Positions 8,204 through 18,300 of a stretch of 64,000 nt of DNA are shown in pieces (position 1 is the first letter of the stretch; the number at the start of each line of letters is the position of its first letter). The notes beneath the pieces were generated by a model, which ran no database searches, was not told the DNA's origin, and saw nothing but the letters and a program-made list of their open reading frames with translations. This DNA comes from Chitinophagaceae bacterium. Lineage in GTDB: Bacteria > Bacteroidota > Bacteroidia > Chitinophagales > Chitinophagaceae. Where the stretch lies: positions 1 through 64,000 of the forward strand of contig CANFHA010000016.1 in assembly GCA_947446645.1 (NCBI GenBank), in the 5' to 3' direction. The translations under genes and the position numbers were made by a program.

Positions 8204-9522
8204 TCTTTAAGATAGGGCTTACGCCATATCACCAGCCGCCAGGCTACCTCAGCCATCAGTAACACACCTACTGCAAAAAGTGCGGGTTTTACGACCTCGT
8301 TTGCCGAGGAGAAGACACCCGTCAAGGCGATAACGTAGACGCAAACCGGGAGCACGGCTAACACACACAAGCCTGGTATACCCAGGGGTATTTTAAAAGG
8401 GCGATGCCTGTCTGGTTCCTTTATTCTCAACTTTATGAGTGATAGGTACTCAAGGAACAATCCTGCACCATAAATGGTTACATCTATAATTATAAGCTCA
8501 CCAAACGACCACAGCGTCATGATACTGATGACTGCAGAACATATGATGATAGAAATATAGGGGGTATTAAACCGTAAGTGCAGCGTACTAAGCACTTTCG
8601 GCAGCAGACCGTCATCTGCCATTGCCTTAGGCAGGCGCGACACCGAGAGCAGGTTAGCAGTATACAAACCAAGTGTGCTGGCCATACCCGCAGCTGCTAT
8701 AAGCACACCCAGCCATCGGCCACCGAGCAGTTGCCCCAGTGAGGGAAAGCCTTGTTTAGTAAGTACTTCATAGTTTATCTTAGACTGCTGCGATACATAG
8801 ATGAGCAACACATACACGGCAATTACCGTAACGAAAGCTATAGCTATAGAAGTGAGGTACGACCGCACCGGGTTTTCCACTTCCTCTGCATAGGTAGTCA
8901 CGTTGTCCCAGCCAAGGCAGTTCCACATTATCGTATAGAGGCTCAGGCCTATGGAAGGATAGGTAAGCCCTTTTAGTGATGGAGATGGAAAAGCATAGGT
9001 GCCGCTGTGGTGCCAAAAGAAGACGCCAAACAACACAATGAACGGAATGAGTACCAGGCCACTAAGCACAAGCGATATTCTGCCTACTGGCACAATACCA
9101 GTAATATTTATACCGGCCGACGACCATATAATAAGCAGACATATGGGCAGCTTATATGCAGCAATATCGGGCAGCAGAAATGAGGCATATTGTACAAACA
9201 ACACCGGGTATATAGCCAGGTCTACAAAGGTGTAAAACCATGTCCACAGCCCTTCAAAAAAGCCCCACCTGGTGCCTAAAGCATGTTTCACCCATTTGTA
9301 GTAACCACCGGTTACCGGCATCATGCCATTCAGCTCCAGTACTGTAAATATCGCCGGCACATCCCACAGCATGGGAGTAATTACGAGCAAGAGCAATGCA
9401 CCATGTTCGCCGGCATACGTGAGCAAAGGCTCAAGGCCGTAAGGCCCGCCGGAGACGGTAAAGAAAATTACAGCAGCCAGGTGCAATGGCTTTATCTTTC
9501 TCAGTGCCGCAGTTTTCATCAT
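8200..9522 (-). CDS. APC-superfamily amino acid permease
   Basis: A 440-residue inner-membrane protein with about 12 hydrophobic segments. The first helix carries the APC motif FFTVSGGPYGLEPLL, matching the unwound GSG region that binds the substrate in this superfamily. It therefore probably imports amino acids or polyamines by cation symport or exchange; the substrate cannot be read from the sequence. The gene stands alone and converges on the ArsC-like gene with a 4-base overlap. Confidence 0.85.
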   Translation of the reverse strand: MMKTAALRKIKPLHLAAVIFFTVSGGPYGLEPLLTYAGEHGALLLLVITPMLWDVPAIFTVLELNGMMPVTGGYYKWVKHALGTRWGFFEGLWTWFYTFVDLAIYPVLFVQYASFLLPDIAAYKLPICLLIIWSSAGINITGIVPVGRISLVLSGLVLIPFIVLFGVFFWHHSGTYAFPSPSLKGLTYPSIGLSLYTIMWNCLGWDNVTTYAEEVENPVRSYLTSIAIAFVTVIAVYVLLIYVSQQSKINYEVLTKQGFPSLGQLLGGRWLGVLIAAAGMASTLGLYTANLLSVSRLPKAMADDGLLPKVLSTLHLRFNTPYISIIICSAVISIMTLWSFGELIIIDVTIYGAGLFLEYLSLIKLRIKEPDRHRPFKIPLGIPGLCVLAVLPVCVYVIALTGVFSSANEVVKPALFAVGVLLMAEVAWRLVIWRKPYLKD

Positions 9523-9641
9523 TATTGTAAGTTATGCAGAATAGCCTAAATAAACCATGCCTGCCTTACTTAATGACTAAAGCCGTAATGCACACAAAGG
9601 TGCATCGCGGCTTTTCATGGTGATAAGAAATGTTGAGGTTG

Positions 9642-10028
9642 TTATCTTTTTTCAAAAGGAATGGATTTCTGCATCTTACTTTGTTCGCCGGTTATCTCCA
9701 GTACGTAGCAGCCTGGGTTAAGGTCAGCGATGTTTACTTTTTGTTTCCCGGCAATGGCCGCACATTGCTGTATGCGTTTGCCCGCCATATCGTAGATAGT
9801 GGCCGTGCAGCTTTCGGTTAACCCTGCTATTGTGATTTCGTTGGTCGCAGGGTTGGGATATACGCTTATTGGCGGTAGCGAAGCGTCCATCACAGATGTT
9901 GTGGCTGATCCGAAAGCAATATACCAGGGGCTTCCGCTGATGCCAAAGGCAGCGATCTGTGCATTTGTATTTTCGTTAAGCACTCTATTCCGGAAGACAA
10001 ACTCTACCAACGTGGTAGGGCTGATCAA
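9642..10028 (-). pseudogene. Truncated T9SS-sorted protein (C-terminal fragment)
   Basis: About 128 residues in frame, ending in a type A T9SS sorting domain: ISVYPNPATNEITIAG, then LNPGCYVLEITGEQSKMQKSIPFEKR. There is no signal peptide; the only start is a weak TTG at 10028, and the frame is closed by a stop near 10053-10055. A T9SS tail cannot work without a Sec signal and a passenger, so this is most likely the 3' remnant of a deleted surface-protein gene. About 50 residues of the passenger (from TLVEFVFRNR to FGSATTSV) remain. Confidence 0.75.
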
Positions 10029-10118
10029 ATATGCACATGCGCATGGGCTGGTTTAATTCTCCGGGTCTCTTTAAGTAACCAGGATGCTATTCAGAGAGCA
10101 GTGGTAATATGTCTCAGA

Positions 10119-10145
10119 TCTGACAACTTTTTGAAAGTTGTCAGA
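10119..10145 (-). terminator. Perfect 12-bp hairpin after the MBL-rhodanese gene
   Basis: TCTGACAACTTT (10119-10130) pairs perfectly with 134-145 across a TTG loop. It lies 18 bases past the stop of the minus-strand gene that ends at 10163. It has no U-tract, so it may be a processing or blocking hairpin, or an intergenic palindrome, rather than a classical terminator. Confidence 0.5.
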
Positions 10146-10162
10146 CCCGGGACGATAACATA

Positions 10163-11569
10163 CTACGCCTTTACACTATCGGGGTAAACAACCTGTATAC
10201 CTTCTTCTGCCTTTATTTTTCCGAAACCACCTAACACATTCCGGAGATTGTGGTAGCCGTGGCGCTTGAGCAGAGATGCTGCTATTACAGAGCGGTAGCC
10301 ACCTGCACAGTGCACGTAAAGATTATTGGTGTCGTCTATCATTGCCACATTCAGCGGATCTACCAGTGTATCGAGCGGTACGTTTACGGCGCCTTTTACA
10401 TGTGCAGTTTCAAACTCTGAGGGTTTGCGCACATCCAGTATTTCCAGCAGGTTGTCATGAGGTATGTCCATTGCCAGTTCGTCCGGCTCTATATCTATTA
10501 TCAGGTCTATCTGCTCACCACTGGCCTGCCATGCTTCGTAGCCGCCTTGCAGGTAACCCTGCACATTATCTATGCCCACGCGCGCCAGCCGGGTGATACT
10601 TTCTTTTTCCTGGCCCACTTCGGTTACCAGTATCAGGGCTTGCTTGTTGGGTATCAGTGTTCCCGCCCATTCTGCATAACGCCCGTTAAGGCCTATGCTT
10701 ATGGAGCCCGGTACAAAGCCCGATGTGAACACAGATTCAGGCCTGGTATCCAGTATCCATATATCCTCATCCTTGGCCTTTTCTTTAAACTCCGCCACGG
10801 TAAGCGGTTGCAATCCCTTCTCATACACTTCGTCAAGGCTATCATACCCCTCTTTGTTTATCCGTGCATTCACCGGAAAGTAAGATGGCGGCGTATTGAG
10901 GCCTGTTGTTACCGCTGTAATAAAATCTTCTTTGGTCATTTCCTGCAGGGCATAGTTACCAGCCTTTTGAGCGCCTATGGTGCTGAAAGTTTCCGGCCCG
11001 AGGGCTTTGCCGCAAGATGAGCCTGGCCCATGTGCCGGGTAGACTATAAGATTATCGTTGAGCGTTTTTATTTTAGACTGCAACGAATCATACATCATAG
11101 CAGCCAGGTCTTCTTTCGTCATGTTTCCGCTAAACAGGTCGGGCCTGCCCACATCGCCCACAAAAAGAGTATCGCCTGTAAAAATGCAATATGGTTCGCC
11201 TGCTTCATCGTGCAGCAGGTAGCAGGTGCTTTCCAGTGTATGCCCCGGTGTGTGCAGCGCTTTTATTTTCAGCTTGCCTACCATAAACTCTTCACCGTCT
11301 TTAGCCAGGTGAATCTTAAACCCGGCCTCAGTTAGTGGTCCGTAAACAATGGGCGCACCAGTTTTCTGTGCCAGCTCTATATGACCGCTCACAAAGTCGG
11401 CATGAAAGTGAGTTTCAAATATGTACTTGATCTTTACGCCTTGCTCTTCCGCCATTTTCAGGTAGGTGTCCACATCCCTGAGCGGGTCTATCACTGCCGC
11501 TTCTCCATCACTGGCTATAAAATACGCCGCCTCGCTCAGGCAGTTAGTATATAACTGTTTTATTTCCAT
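10163..11569 (-). CDS. MBL-fold persulfide dioxygenase-like protein with two rhodanese domains
   Basis: A 468-residue cytoplasmic protein. Residues 1-240 form a metallo-beta-lactamase domain with H54, H56, D58 and H63 (THFHADFVSGH), as in ETHE1-type persulfide dioxygenases. Two rhodanese domains follow. The first (about 265-360) lacks a catalytic cysteine, having ILVTEVGQEKES there. The second has the active-site loop YVHCAGGYRS. This MBL, pseudo-rhodanese, rhodanese order matches CstB-type enzymes that oxidise persulfides and form thiosulfate. On the minus strand TAACTTTG ends about 6 bases before the ATG. No sulfide:quinone reductase or regulator is adjacent. Confidence 0.85.
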   Translation of the reverse strand: MEIKQLYTNCLSEAAYFIASDGEAAVIDPLRDVDTYLKMAEEQGVKIKYIFETHFHADFVSGHIELAQKTGAPIVYGPLTEAGFKIHLAKDGEEFMVGKLKIKALHTPGHTLESTCYLLHDEAGEPYCIFTGDTLFVGDVGRPDLFSGNMTKEDLAAMMYDSLQSKIKTLNDNLIVYPAHGPGSSCGKALGPETFSTIGAQKAGNYALQEMTKEDFITAVTTGLNTPPSYFPVNARINKEGYDSLDEVYEKGLQPLTVAEFKEKAKDEDIWILDTRPESVFTSGFVPGSISIGLNGRYAEWAGTLIPNKQALILVTEVGQEKESITRLARVGIDNVQGYLQGGYEAWQASGEQIDLIIDIEPDELAMDIPHDNLLEILDVRKPSEFETAHVKGAVNVPLDTLVDPLNVAMIDDTNNLYVHCAGGYRSVIAASLLKRHGYHNLRNVLGGFGKIKAEEGIQVVYPDSVKA

Positions 11570-11694
11570 TCGGCAAAGTTACTATAAACGGACTTTGAGT
11601 GGTTTATTACCCTATAAATATACTTTAACATGATTGCATAAGACAGAAATGCTATTTGAAATCCGGGACATTTCGCCCCGGTTAAAGATAAAAA

Positions 11695-11923
11695 CGTCTA
11701 AATCAGTGAGCATAATATCCTGCTCCGGCAGGCTCAGTACTGGCAATGTGCCAACGTGAAAAAAAAATTCGTCGAAATCGTCGAGAATGTTTGGTGAGTC
11801 TGACCAAAATGAGACCCATTAACTGCTCTAACCGGATACAAACAACACCGCAAGTATTGTGCCGTAGAGCGGTGTGGCAGCTAAATTGTGGGTATCTTTT
11901 TTAAACTGTTGAAGATACCCACA
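11695..11923 (+). repeat. Dispersed intergenic element, copy A
   Basis: The 471-base gap between the MBL-rhodanese gene and truB has no gene but holds blocks shared with 57281-57500: CGTCTAAATCAGTG (11695-11708), a 25-base identical block beginning TCGTCGAAATCGTCGAGAAT (11769-11793), and a TGTGCCG.AGAG block near 11859. It ends in a perfect 12-bp inverted repeat (11887-11898 with 11912-11923). Both copies have the same orientation relative to the downstream gene and lie between divergent genes. It could be a non-coding RNA, a regulatory region or a decayed mobile element. Confidence 0.6.
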
Positions 11924-12027
11924 GGCGGAAATAATAATTGTATGATTTCCCTTACTCTGTCCTCTTCAAAAAGCAATGCCTGGTAAAATCACAATGTCGC
12001 AATTCAAATTTTCAACTGATGACACCT

Positions 12028-12035
12028 TACCTTTG
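12028..12035 (+). promoter_or_regulatory. -7 box of truB
   Basis: TACCTTTG matches TAnnTTTG and lies only 5 bases before the truB ATG. Transcription would start at or next to the start codon, implying a leaderless mRNA. Confidence 0.55.
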
Positions 12036-12040
12036 CGCCG

Positions 12041-12757
12041 ATGCAAAACAGACCCACAGCTGCCGAACTGAAGAAGGGCGGGGTAATACTCGTGGATAAA
12101 CCATATAAGTGGACATCTTTTGATGCCGTAAACCACATTAAGATAAGCCTGCGGGCCAAGATAGGCCATTGCGGTACGCTGGATCCGCTGGCCACAGGGC
12201 TGCTTATCTGTTGCACTGGGGAGATGACAAAAAAGATATCCGGCTACCAACAATTGCCAAAAGAGTATACCGGTATTTTTCACCTGGGTGCGGTAACTGC
12301 AACGTATGACCTGGAAAGTGAACCACAGGATGCTAAGGAATATGACCACATTACGGAGGAGCAGATACACGATGCTGTACAAAAGCTTACCGGCGATATA
12401 ATGCAGGTGCCACCTATACACTCGGCAATTAAAAAAGATGGCAAACGCTCTTACGATCTTGCAAGGGCAGGGGTGGAAGTAGTTTTGAATTCCCGGCCGG
12501 TGACTATAGGTGAATTTGAGATCACGGCTATAAAACTACCGGAAGTGCATTTCAGGGTGGTATGCAGCACGGGTACCTATATACGCTCCCTTGCTAACGA
12601 TTTTGGCCAGTTGCTGGGTTGTGGGGCTTACCTGCAGGAACTGCGACGGACCAAAATAGGCAACTTTGACGTAGTGAATGCATTGACACCCCAGGAGTGG
12701 AAAGACCTGTGGAAGCCACCGGCGAACCCGGCACAAGTGTTGGCAAATCCGCTTTAA
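12041..12757 (+). CDS. truB: tRNA pseudouridine(55) synthase
   Basis: A 238-residue TruB, which makes pseudouridine 55 in the T-loop of tRNAs. The catalytic motif is GHCGTLDPLATGLL, with the nucleophilic aspartate in TLDPLATG. Other family motifs are the N-terminal VDKPYKWTSFDAVNHIK and the STGTYIRSLANDFG region. It ends soon after the catalytic domain, as usual in Bacteroidota, without a PUA domain. The gene is monocistronic by spacing (112 bases to the next). Confidence 0.95.
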   Translation: MQNRPTAAELKKGGVILVDKPYKWTSFDAVNHIKISLRAKIGHCGTLDPLATGLLICCTGEMTKKISGYQQLPKEYTGIFHLGAVTATYDLESEPQDAKEYDHITEEQIHDAVQKLTGDIMQVPPIHSAIKKDGKRSYDLARAGVEVVLNSRPVTIGEFEITAIKLPEVHFRVVCSTGTYIRSLANDFGQLLGCGAYLQELRRTKIGNFDVVNALTPQEWKDLWKPPANPAQVLANPL

Positions 12758-12869
12758 CGCCCGGGCATAGCCCGTTGGCAGTTAATTGTTTGCAAAAAAA
12801 GTGTTAATCGACGATATAAACATGTAAATAAGTTAAAATGTACGTATCGTTGTAACTTAGACCTGGAGT

Positions 12870-14249
12870 ATGGCAATCAACAAATATCAATCCCCTGCTG
12901 AACTCAGCAGTGCATATATAGTGAAGCTTGAAGACCTGATAAGGGAACTTATCAGTGAACATAACATAGGCTATTACCGCATAGAGTCGGAAATGCATGA
13001 TGGCGCAGCTGAAAGTGACAGTACGCCCATCATTAAGATCGTTACCTATTTTGAGAATTCGATAGCGCCAATAGTATCTGTGCTTAATGACGAGTTTGAG
13101 GTGAAGATGGAGCAACCTTCCGGAGCGCAAAAAATAGCCATGGACAGCTTTGCCTCTAAGCGACTGGCTTATGATGTGGCGCTGAAAGCGAACAGGCGTG
13201 AACTTGCAGAGTACAGGAAATACGGCAACAGCGTTTTTAAGATACATATCTGCTCTATGATGCAGGATGCCTGGGCCGGTATAGAGCGTGAGCTTGGCTA
13301 CGACAGTGGCAGCATACCCGATGACGCGCGCAGAGATTTTTACCGAGTAGGAGCGCTGCTGGAAATGGCAGACCTTGAGTTTTTGAAGATAAGGAGTAAG
13401 TTGAATAAAGAGCATGCGGGTGCGCAAGAGTCGCCAGCGGCCCCGGTGCTGGAAGCAACACCAACAGCACGACAGATGCAAGCGCCCGTGCAGGTAGCAG
13501 AGGAGCAACCCGTGCAGCAGGAGCAGCACAGTGCAATATTTGCCTCGAAGCCTATAGTAGCTGAGCCTGAAGTGCAGGCCCCACCGCCGCCAAAGCAGGA
13601 AGAGCATGTATTTATGATGCCGGCAGCAGAGGAAAAGCGCCCCGAGCAGACAAAATTCAACGAATCTAATTCGCGGCTGAATGTAACTGCCAATGGGATA
13701 GTGGAAAAAGCTGGTTATTCATTTGGCGGTCAGCAGTTGCTCAAAGGATCGTTTGACGAAAAGCAAAGAGGCAATGGCCAGGTAATGATTGATGAGCATG
13801 CACCCATGACCGAGCAGACGCTTAAAGAATATGTGCTCAACAGCAAGTTGCTATATGAAACTGATGCACAGATAGCGGCTAATGCAGGTGCACGCCTTAA
13901 TAATGACATAGATATAGAGGGAGACATAGAGCGCCTGAGGTTTTTGAAAGTTTCATCTTTAAAGCAGCTGCACGAGCGCATTGCTGAGAACAAGCGTGAG
14001 ATCATTGCCTTTGCGGAAAAATGGATAGGTAAGGACAATGGTGGCACCTTTGATAAAGGCATCAGCCTGTTTTACCTGGAATATTTGCTGGTGGCGCGTA
14101 AAAATGATCCTGCATTTGCAGTAGAATATGTACTGAAATTCATATCGGATAATGAGTACAGCGCGCGCTACATAATACCAACGTATGAATCTATAATGGA
14201 AGCAAGCAATGGTAGTACCGGCAAATTTTCGCATCTGACGCTAAAGTAG
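12870..14249 (+). CDS. Protein with a degenerate RelA/SpoT-like domain
   Basis: A 459-residue cytoplasmic protein. Residues ~1-180 align by eye with small alarmone synthetases: QDAWAGIERELGY (from Q132, W135) followed by PDDARRDFYRVGALLEMADLEFLKI matches the family pattern '.AWA.IEHEL.YK...P...R..F...A.LLE.AD..F..I'. The catalytic elements look lost: the expected E.Q.RT is KIHICS, and the G-loop GYRSxH is replaced by SFASKRLAYDV. Residues ~185-280 are an Ala/Pro/Gln/Glu-rich linker, followed by a helical C-terminal domain of about 170 residues that I do not recognise. It is probably a non-catalytic nucleotide-binding or scaffold protein; this is an inference from the pattern. Confidence 0.55.
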   Translation: MAINKYQSPAELSSAYIVKLEDLIRELISEHNIGYYRIESEMHDGAAESDSTPIIKIVTYFENSIAPIVSVLNDEFEVKMEQPSGAQKIAMDSFASKRLAYDVALKANRRELAEYRKYGNSVFKIHICSMMQDAWAGIERELGYDSGSIPDDARRDFYRVGALLEMADLEFLKIRSKLNKEHAGAQESPAAPVLEATPTARQMQAPVQVAEEQPVQQEQHSAIFASKPIVAEPEVQAPPPPKQEEHVFMMPAAEEKRPEQTKFNESNSRLNVTANGIVEKAGYSFGGQQLLKGSFDEKQRGNGQVMIDEHAPMTEQTLKEYVLNSKLLYETDAQIAANAGARLNNDIDIEGDIERLRFLKVSSLKQLHERIAENKREIIAFAEKWIGKDNGGTFDKGISLFYLEYLLVARKNDPAFAVEYVLKFISDNEYSARYIIPTYESIMEASNGSTGKFSHLTLK

Positions 14250-14569
14250 AAACCGCAAACTCTAACGGGTATGAAACAGGGCTCGGGGATTCACTTTTAA
14301 CACAAAGAGAATGCCATTATGAGTTAGGGATGTGATTTTTTCATTTTCACAAGAAGTATTTCTACGGTTTTATACCAACCGGACTTTAATAACATACTCA
14401 TAGTTTTTGCTGTTGCGAAAGTTTGCTTTGTCGCATCTGTGTACCCCATAGCTTTAGGTACTCAGCTATGAGGATGCACGACGAACCGAGTTTGTTTGAT
14501 GTCCTTTTAATGTCTGTCTGGTATAATATATAATGTGCAAAAATTATTGAGCAGGGTAAAAAACTAAAA
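14250..14569 (+). other. Non-coding stretch
   Basis: About 320 AT-rich bases with no supported gene, RNA or strong hairpin. A TATAATATATAATG run lies near 14521-14534, upstream of the orphan small gene, but no clear TAnnTTTG box is seen. Confidence 0.5.
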
Positions 14570-15034
14570 ATGGACGCCATAAATATTGCAACGAAAACAC
14601 CTTTAAAGGCAAACGAAAATTTACTGCACCTAATAGATACCGTGTTTAAATATCGATATCAAATTTTAAGCAATACATATGTAGATGGATTTCAATATCC
14701 AGATTTGGAAATCAGACAAGGAGGAGACATAGATTCGGTTGATCTTACTACCGGATGGGTTGCAGGTTCGCCATATATCAGGGCAACGGTTTATGATGAA
14801 AACGGGATTTATCAAGAAGATGGCAATTTTCCTGTTCGAACCAGCGGTGAAATATTTTATCCCATTTTTGCCTTCAGCTGCCGGGAAAGTATGTTTCTTC
14901 TAGATTTTATATTGAAACTTTTCAGCGAAAATGAAGATTATTGCGTAATTGGTGTAAACCTAAAACTAATGTCATACACCGATTTGAAGAAGTGTTTTGT
15001 GGATGACGACCCGTCGTGGGCCTATACAGAATAA
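14570..15034 (+). CDS. Uncharacterised 154-residue protein
   Basis: Not recognised. It is a soluble acidic protein with no signal peptide or membrane helix and a mixed alpha/beta character (DLTTGWVAGSPYIRATVYDE in the middle, FLLDFILKLFSENEDY near the end). The gene is richer in A/T than its neighbours, stands alone between long non-coding flanks, and looks like recent acquisition. Size and acidity would suit a polymorphic-toxin immunity protein, but no toxin gene is adjacent, so this is only a guess. Confidence 0.55.
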   Translation: MDAINIATKTPLKANENLLHLIDTVFKYRYQILSNTYVDGFQYPDLEIRQGGDIDSVDLTTGWVAGSPYIRATVYDENGIYQEDGNFPVRTSGEIFYPIFAFSCRESMFLLDFILKLFSENEDYCVIGVNLKLMSYTDLKKCFVDDDPSWAYTE

Positions 15035-15341
15035 AAATTATGCACTTCCGAAAATGTGCTAATTTTTCTGAATCAGCTACAAAAAAGTTCGACTTTTATT
15101 CGCGGGTGTTTATCCTTAGTTTTTCGAGCAGCAGATAAGGGAATACTAATAAAAATATATTTGCTGTTATCGCACCTACCAGCATTAATTAAATATTTAC
15201 CCCAAAATAATACCTGTTTCAGACAAAATACCACCGTTAACAAATGGATTGCCTAAATTGCCATGTTTAGTAATACATCCCTGTCCTTTAACCTGTTTGC
15301 TTCTGTAATTCATGTGTTTACATGCCTAAAATTTGATCGTT
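15035..15341 (+). other. Non-coding leader region of the giant surface-protein gene
   Basis: About 307 AT-rich bases. A small GCAC...GTGC hairpin around TTCCGAAAA lies at 15042-15059. TAAAATTTG at 15327-15335, just before the ATG at 15342, is a near match to the -7 box with one extra spacer base. Nothing else was recognised. Confidence 0.45.
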
Positions 15342-18300
15342 ATGGTAATTTCTACATTAACTAAAGGCCCGCTTAACAATGTATCTCTCCCAGTATTAAA
15401 GAGAGCCAATATTAAGGTACTGCTAGTGCTGGTGTTCACATTGTTTTCCGGGCTTGCTTTTGGCGGCATTACCGGCACTACAACCGTTTGCGTGGCCTCT
15501 ACCACGCCGTTGACCGATGTTGTAGACGGTGCAGGCGGCACCTGGGTTAGTGCTGCAACAGGCACAGCTTCGGTAGGCTCGTCCAACGGGATCGTGACAG
15601 GTGTAGCAGCAGGTACAGCAACAATCTCGTATACTGTATCCGGCAATACCTATACCACGATAGTAACTGTAAACGCCAGGCCATCGGTAACATTGGGTAC
15701 AAATCCTTCGGTGGGTACGGGCGTTGTAAAGGGATTTCAGTCTTTTACTGTTACGGGTGCCCCATCTACGTATAACTTAGCTTACAGTGCTGCGGCGCAT
15801 ACTGCGGGTTTTACTGACATTACAGCCGGTGCCGTGCCTTCAGGGCTTCCGTTTCTAATTACTATACCGGCTTCACCGGCAGCAGCTACCTATACAGGAA
15901 CGGTAACCGTATCTACCGCGGCAGGCTGTGTGAGCACACCGGTGCCTATGAGCGTTACCACATCTGCCACCGGCACATGGCGGACCATAACCAGCCTGGC
16001 CCCACACTATAATGAAGGGGGAATGGTGCTGATGACAGATGGTAGCGTATTGGTAAAGACTTCGAATGGTGGTACCTATGGCACAGACTGGGATAAACTA
16101 ACCCCGGTAAACGGCAGCTATAAAAATGGCACATGGTCTACAATTGCGTCTATGATAAATGAACGCCTCTATTTTTCTGAGCAGGTGCTGCCTGATGGCC
16201 GCTTCTATGTATGCGGTGGCGAGTATGGTACCGGCGGAAAATATGGTGAGGTATATAACCCCAAAACAAACACGTGGTCAGTAGCAGGCGGTGCAGGGTA
16301 CGTATTTCCCAATGTTGTATCTGATGCAAATTCTGAGCTGCTGTATAACGGAAAGGTGCTGCAGGCGAGCGTGAATGAAAGCGGTGTGAACTGGAATTAT
16401 TTGTACGACCCGGTAGCCAATACGTACACGCGCACGGCAAATTGCCTGCGTATAGATAATGAGGCAGTATGGGTGAAACTGCCGGACAGCAGCGTACTGT
16501 TCCTTGATAATTATGGCACCACATCGGAGCGCTTTATGCCAAAGACAAATACCTGGATAAACGACGGTATATGCCCGGTAAATCTTTATGACCCCTATGG
16601 ATCCGAAGCAGGCGCAGGCTATACGCTGCCTGATGGAAGGCTCTTCTTTATCGGGTCTACGCCTACTACAGCATATTACACACCGTCGGGCACTACAGCG
16701 CCTGGCACCTGGGCAGCCGGTCCCGCCATTCCGCTTAACCTTGGCGCGGCAGATGCCGCATCAGCCATGCTACCTAATGGTAAAATACTGCTGATGCTTT
16801 CACCTACTCCGACTGCTGCCGATCATTTTCCCGGCCCGACGTATTATTATGAGTTCGACTACACAACAAATGTGTTTACCGAAGTAACTGCCCCGGCAGG
16901 TGGAGATACATCTTCCAATTCCTGTTATATATCTAATACGCTCGTTCTGCCCGATGGTTGCGTGATGTTTGTAAACCAGGGCTACTCCCGGTATTATGAA
17001 TATGTACCGGTGAATACCCCGCTTGCAGCAGGAAAACCAGCTATAAGCACGATCAGCCGTACCAATTGCGACAGCTTTTCGATAACCGGTACGCTCTTTA
17101 ATGGTATCTCAGAAGGTGCAGCATATGGTGATGACTGGCAGATGTCTACCAACTATCCCATTGTACGCCTTACGTCCGGCTCCAATGTTTATTATGCCAC
17201 CACTTATAACTGGAACCGGGTAGGCGCTGTGCTTACGGGCGCACTGCCTGATACCGCGATCTTTGCATTACCTGCAGGCATGCCGGTGGGCACCTATAGT
17301 GTGCAGGTTGTAGTAAATGGCAATCCGTCTGACAACTTCACGCTTAATACCAGCCTGACGATAGCACCAGCTACGGCATCGGTATGTGCTGGAAGCACGG
17401 TTACCCTTACGGATGTGCAGACAACAGGCGTATGGAGCAGTGCAAACGCATCAATAGCTACCGTGGGCACTTCTGGCATTGTGACCGGTGTGGCAGCAGG
17501 CACTACTACTATATCATATAGCATCAACCAATGTTTTGCTACAGCTACTGTTACCGTAAATGCTTTACCAACGGCCACAACATCGCAGACGAATGTGAGC
17601 TGCTTTGGCGGCGGCAACGGAACGGCTACCGTAACGGCGAGTGGGGGTTCCGGCTCCTACAGCTACGCATGGTCGCCATCGGGTGGGGCAGCATCAACTG
17701 CGGGCAGCCTCTCCGCCAATACTTATTCATGCACGGTAACCGATTCACGCAGTTGCGCGTTGACGAAAGTAATTACCATAACACAACCTGCAGTGCTTAC
17801 AGCCACATCCGCACAAACCAATGTAAGCTGTTTTGGTGGTACCACCGGCTCAGCAAGCGTTACGCCAACGGGAGGTACTACCTCGTACAACTACGCGTGG
17901 AGCCCCTCCGGCGGCAGCCTGGCGACAGCAAGCGCACTGGCGGCAGGGACTTATACCTGTAATATCACTGATGCGCAGGGATGCACGTATGCCAATGTAG
18001 TGAGTATTACACAACCATCAACCGCAGTAACTGCGACAACATCGCAAACGAATGTGACATGCAACGGCGGAACCAATGGTGCTGCCAGTGTAAGCGCAAG
18101 TGGCGGTACCGGCTCTTATAGTTATACCTGGTCACCCTCAGGCGGCTCGGCTTCAACTGCTTCCGGCCTTTCTGCCGGGGCTTACAGCTGCACTGTGCGC
18201 GATGCGAATAACTGTGCGGTAGTGAAATCACTCAGCATTAACGAGCCTTCAGCCATTACGGCCACACCGGCTAGAACCAATGTTGGATGTTTTGGCGAAT

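Noticed and set aside
14570..15034. Immunity protein of a polymorphic toxin system
   Set aside because: No toxin gene is adjacent and no family motif is visible, so it is only mentioned as a guess in the feature entry.
15056..15256. 66-residue open frame in the leader of the giant gene
   Set aside because: No motif and no promoter; intergenic AT-rich DNA.
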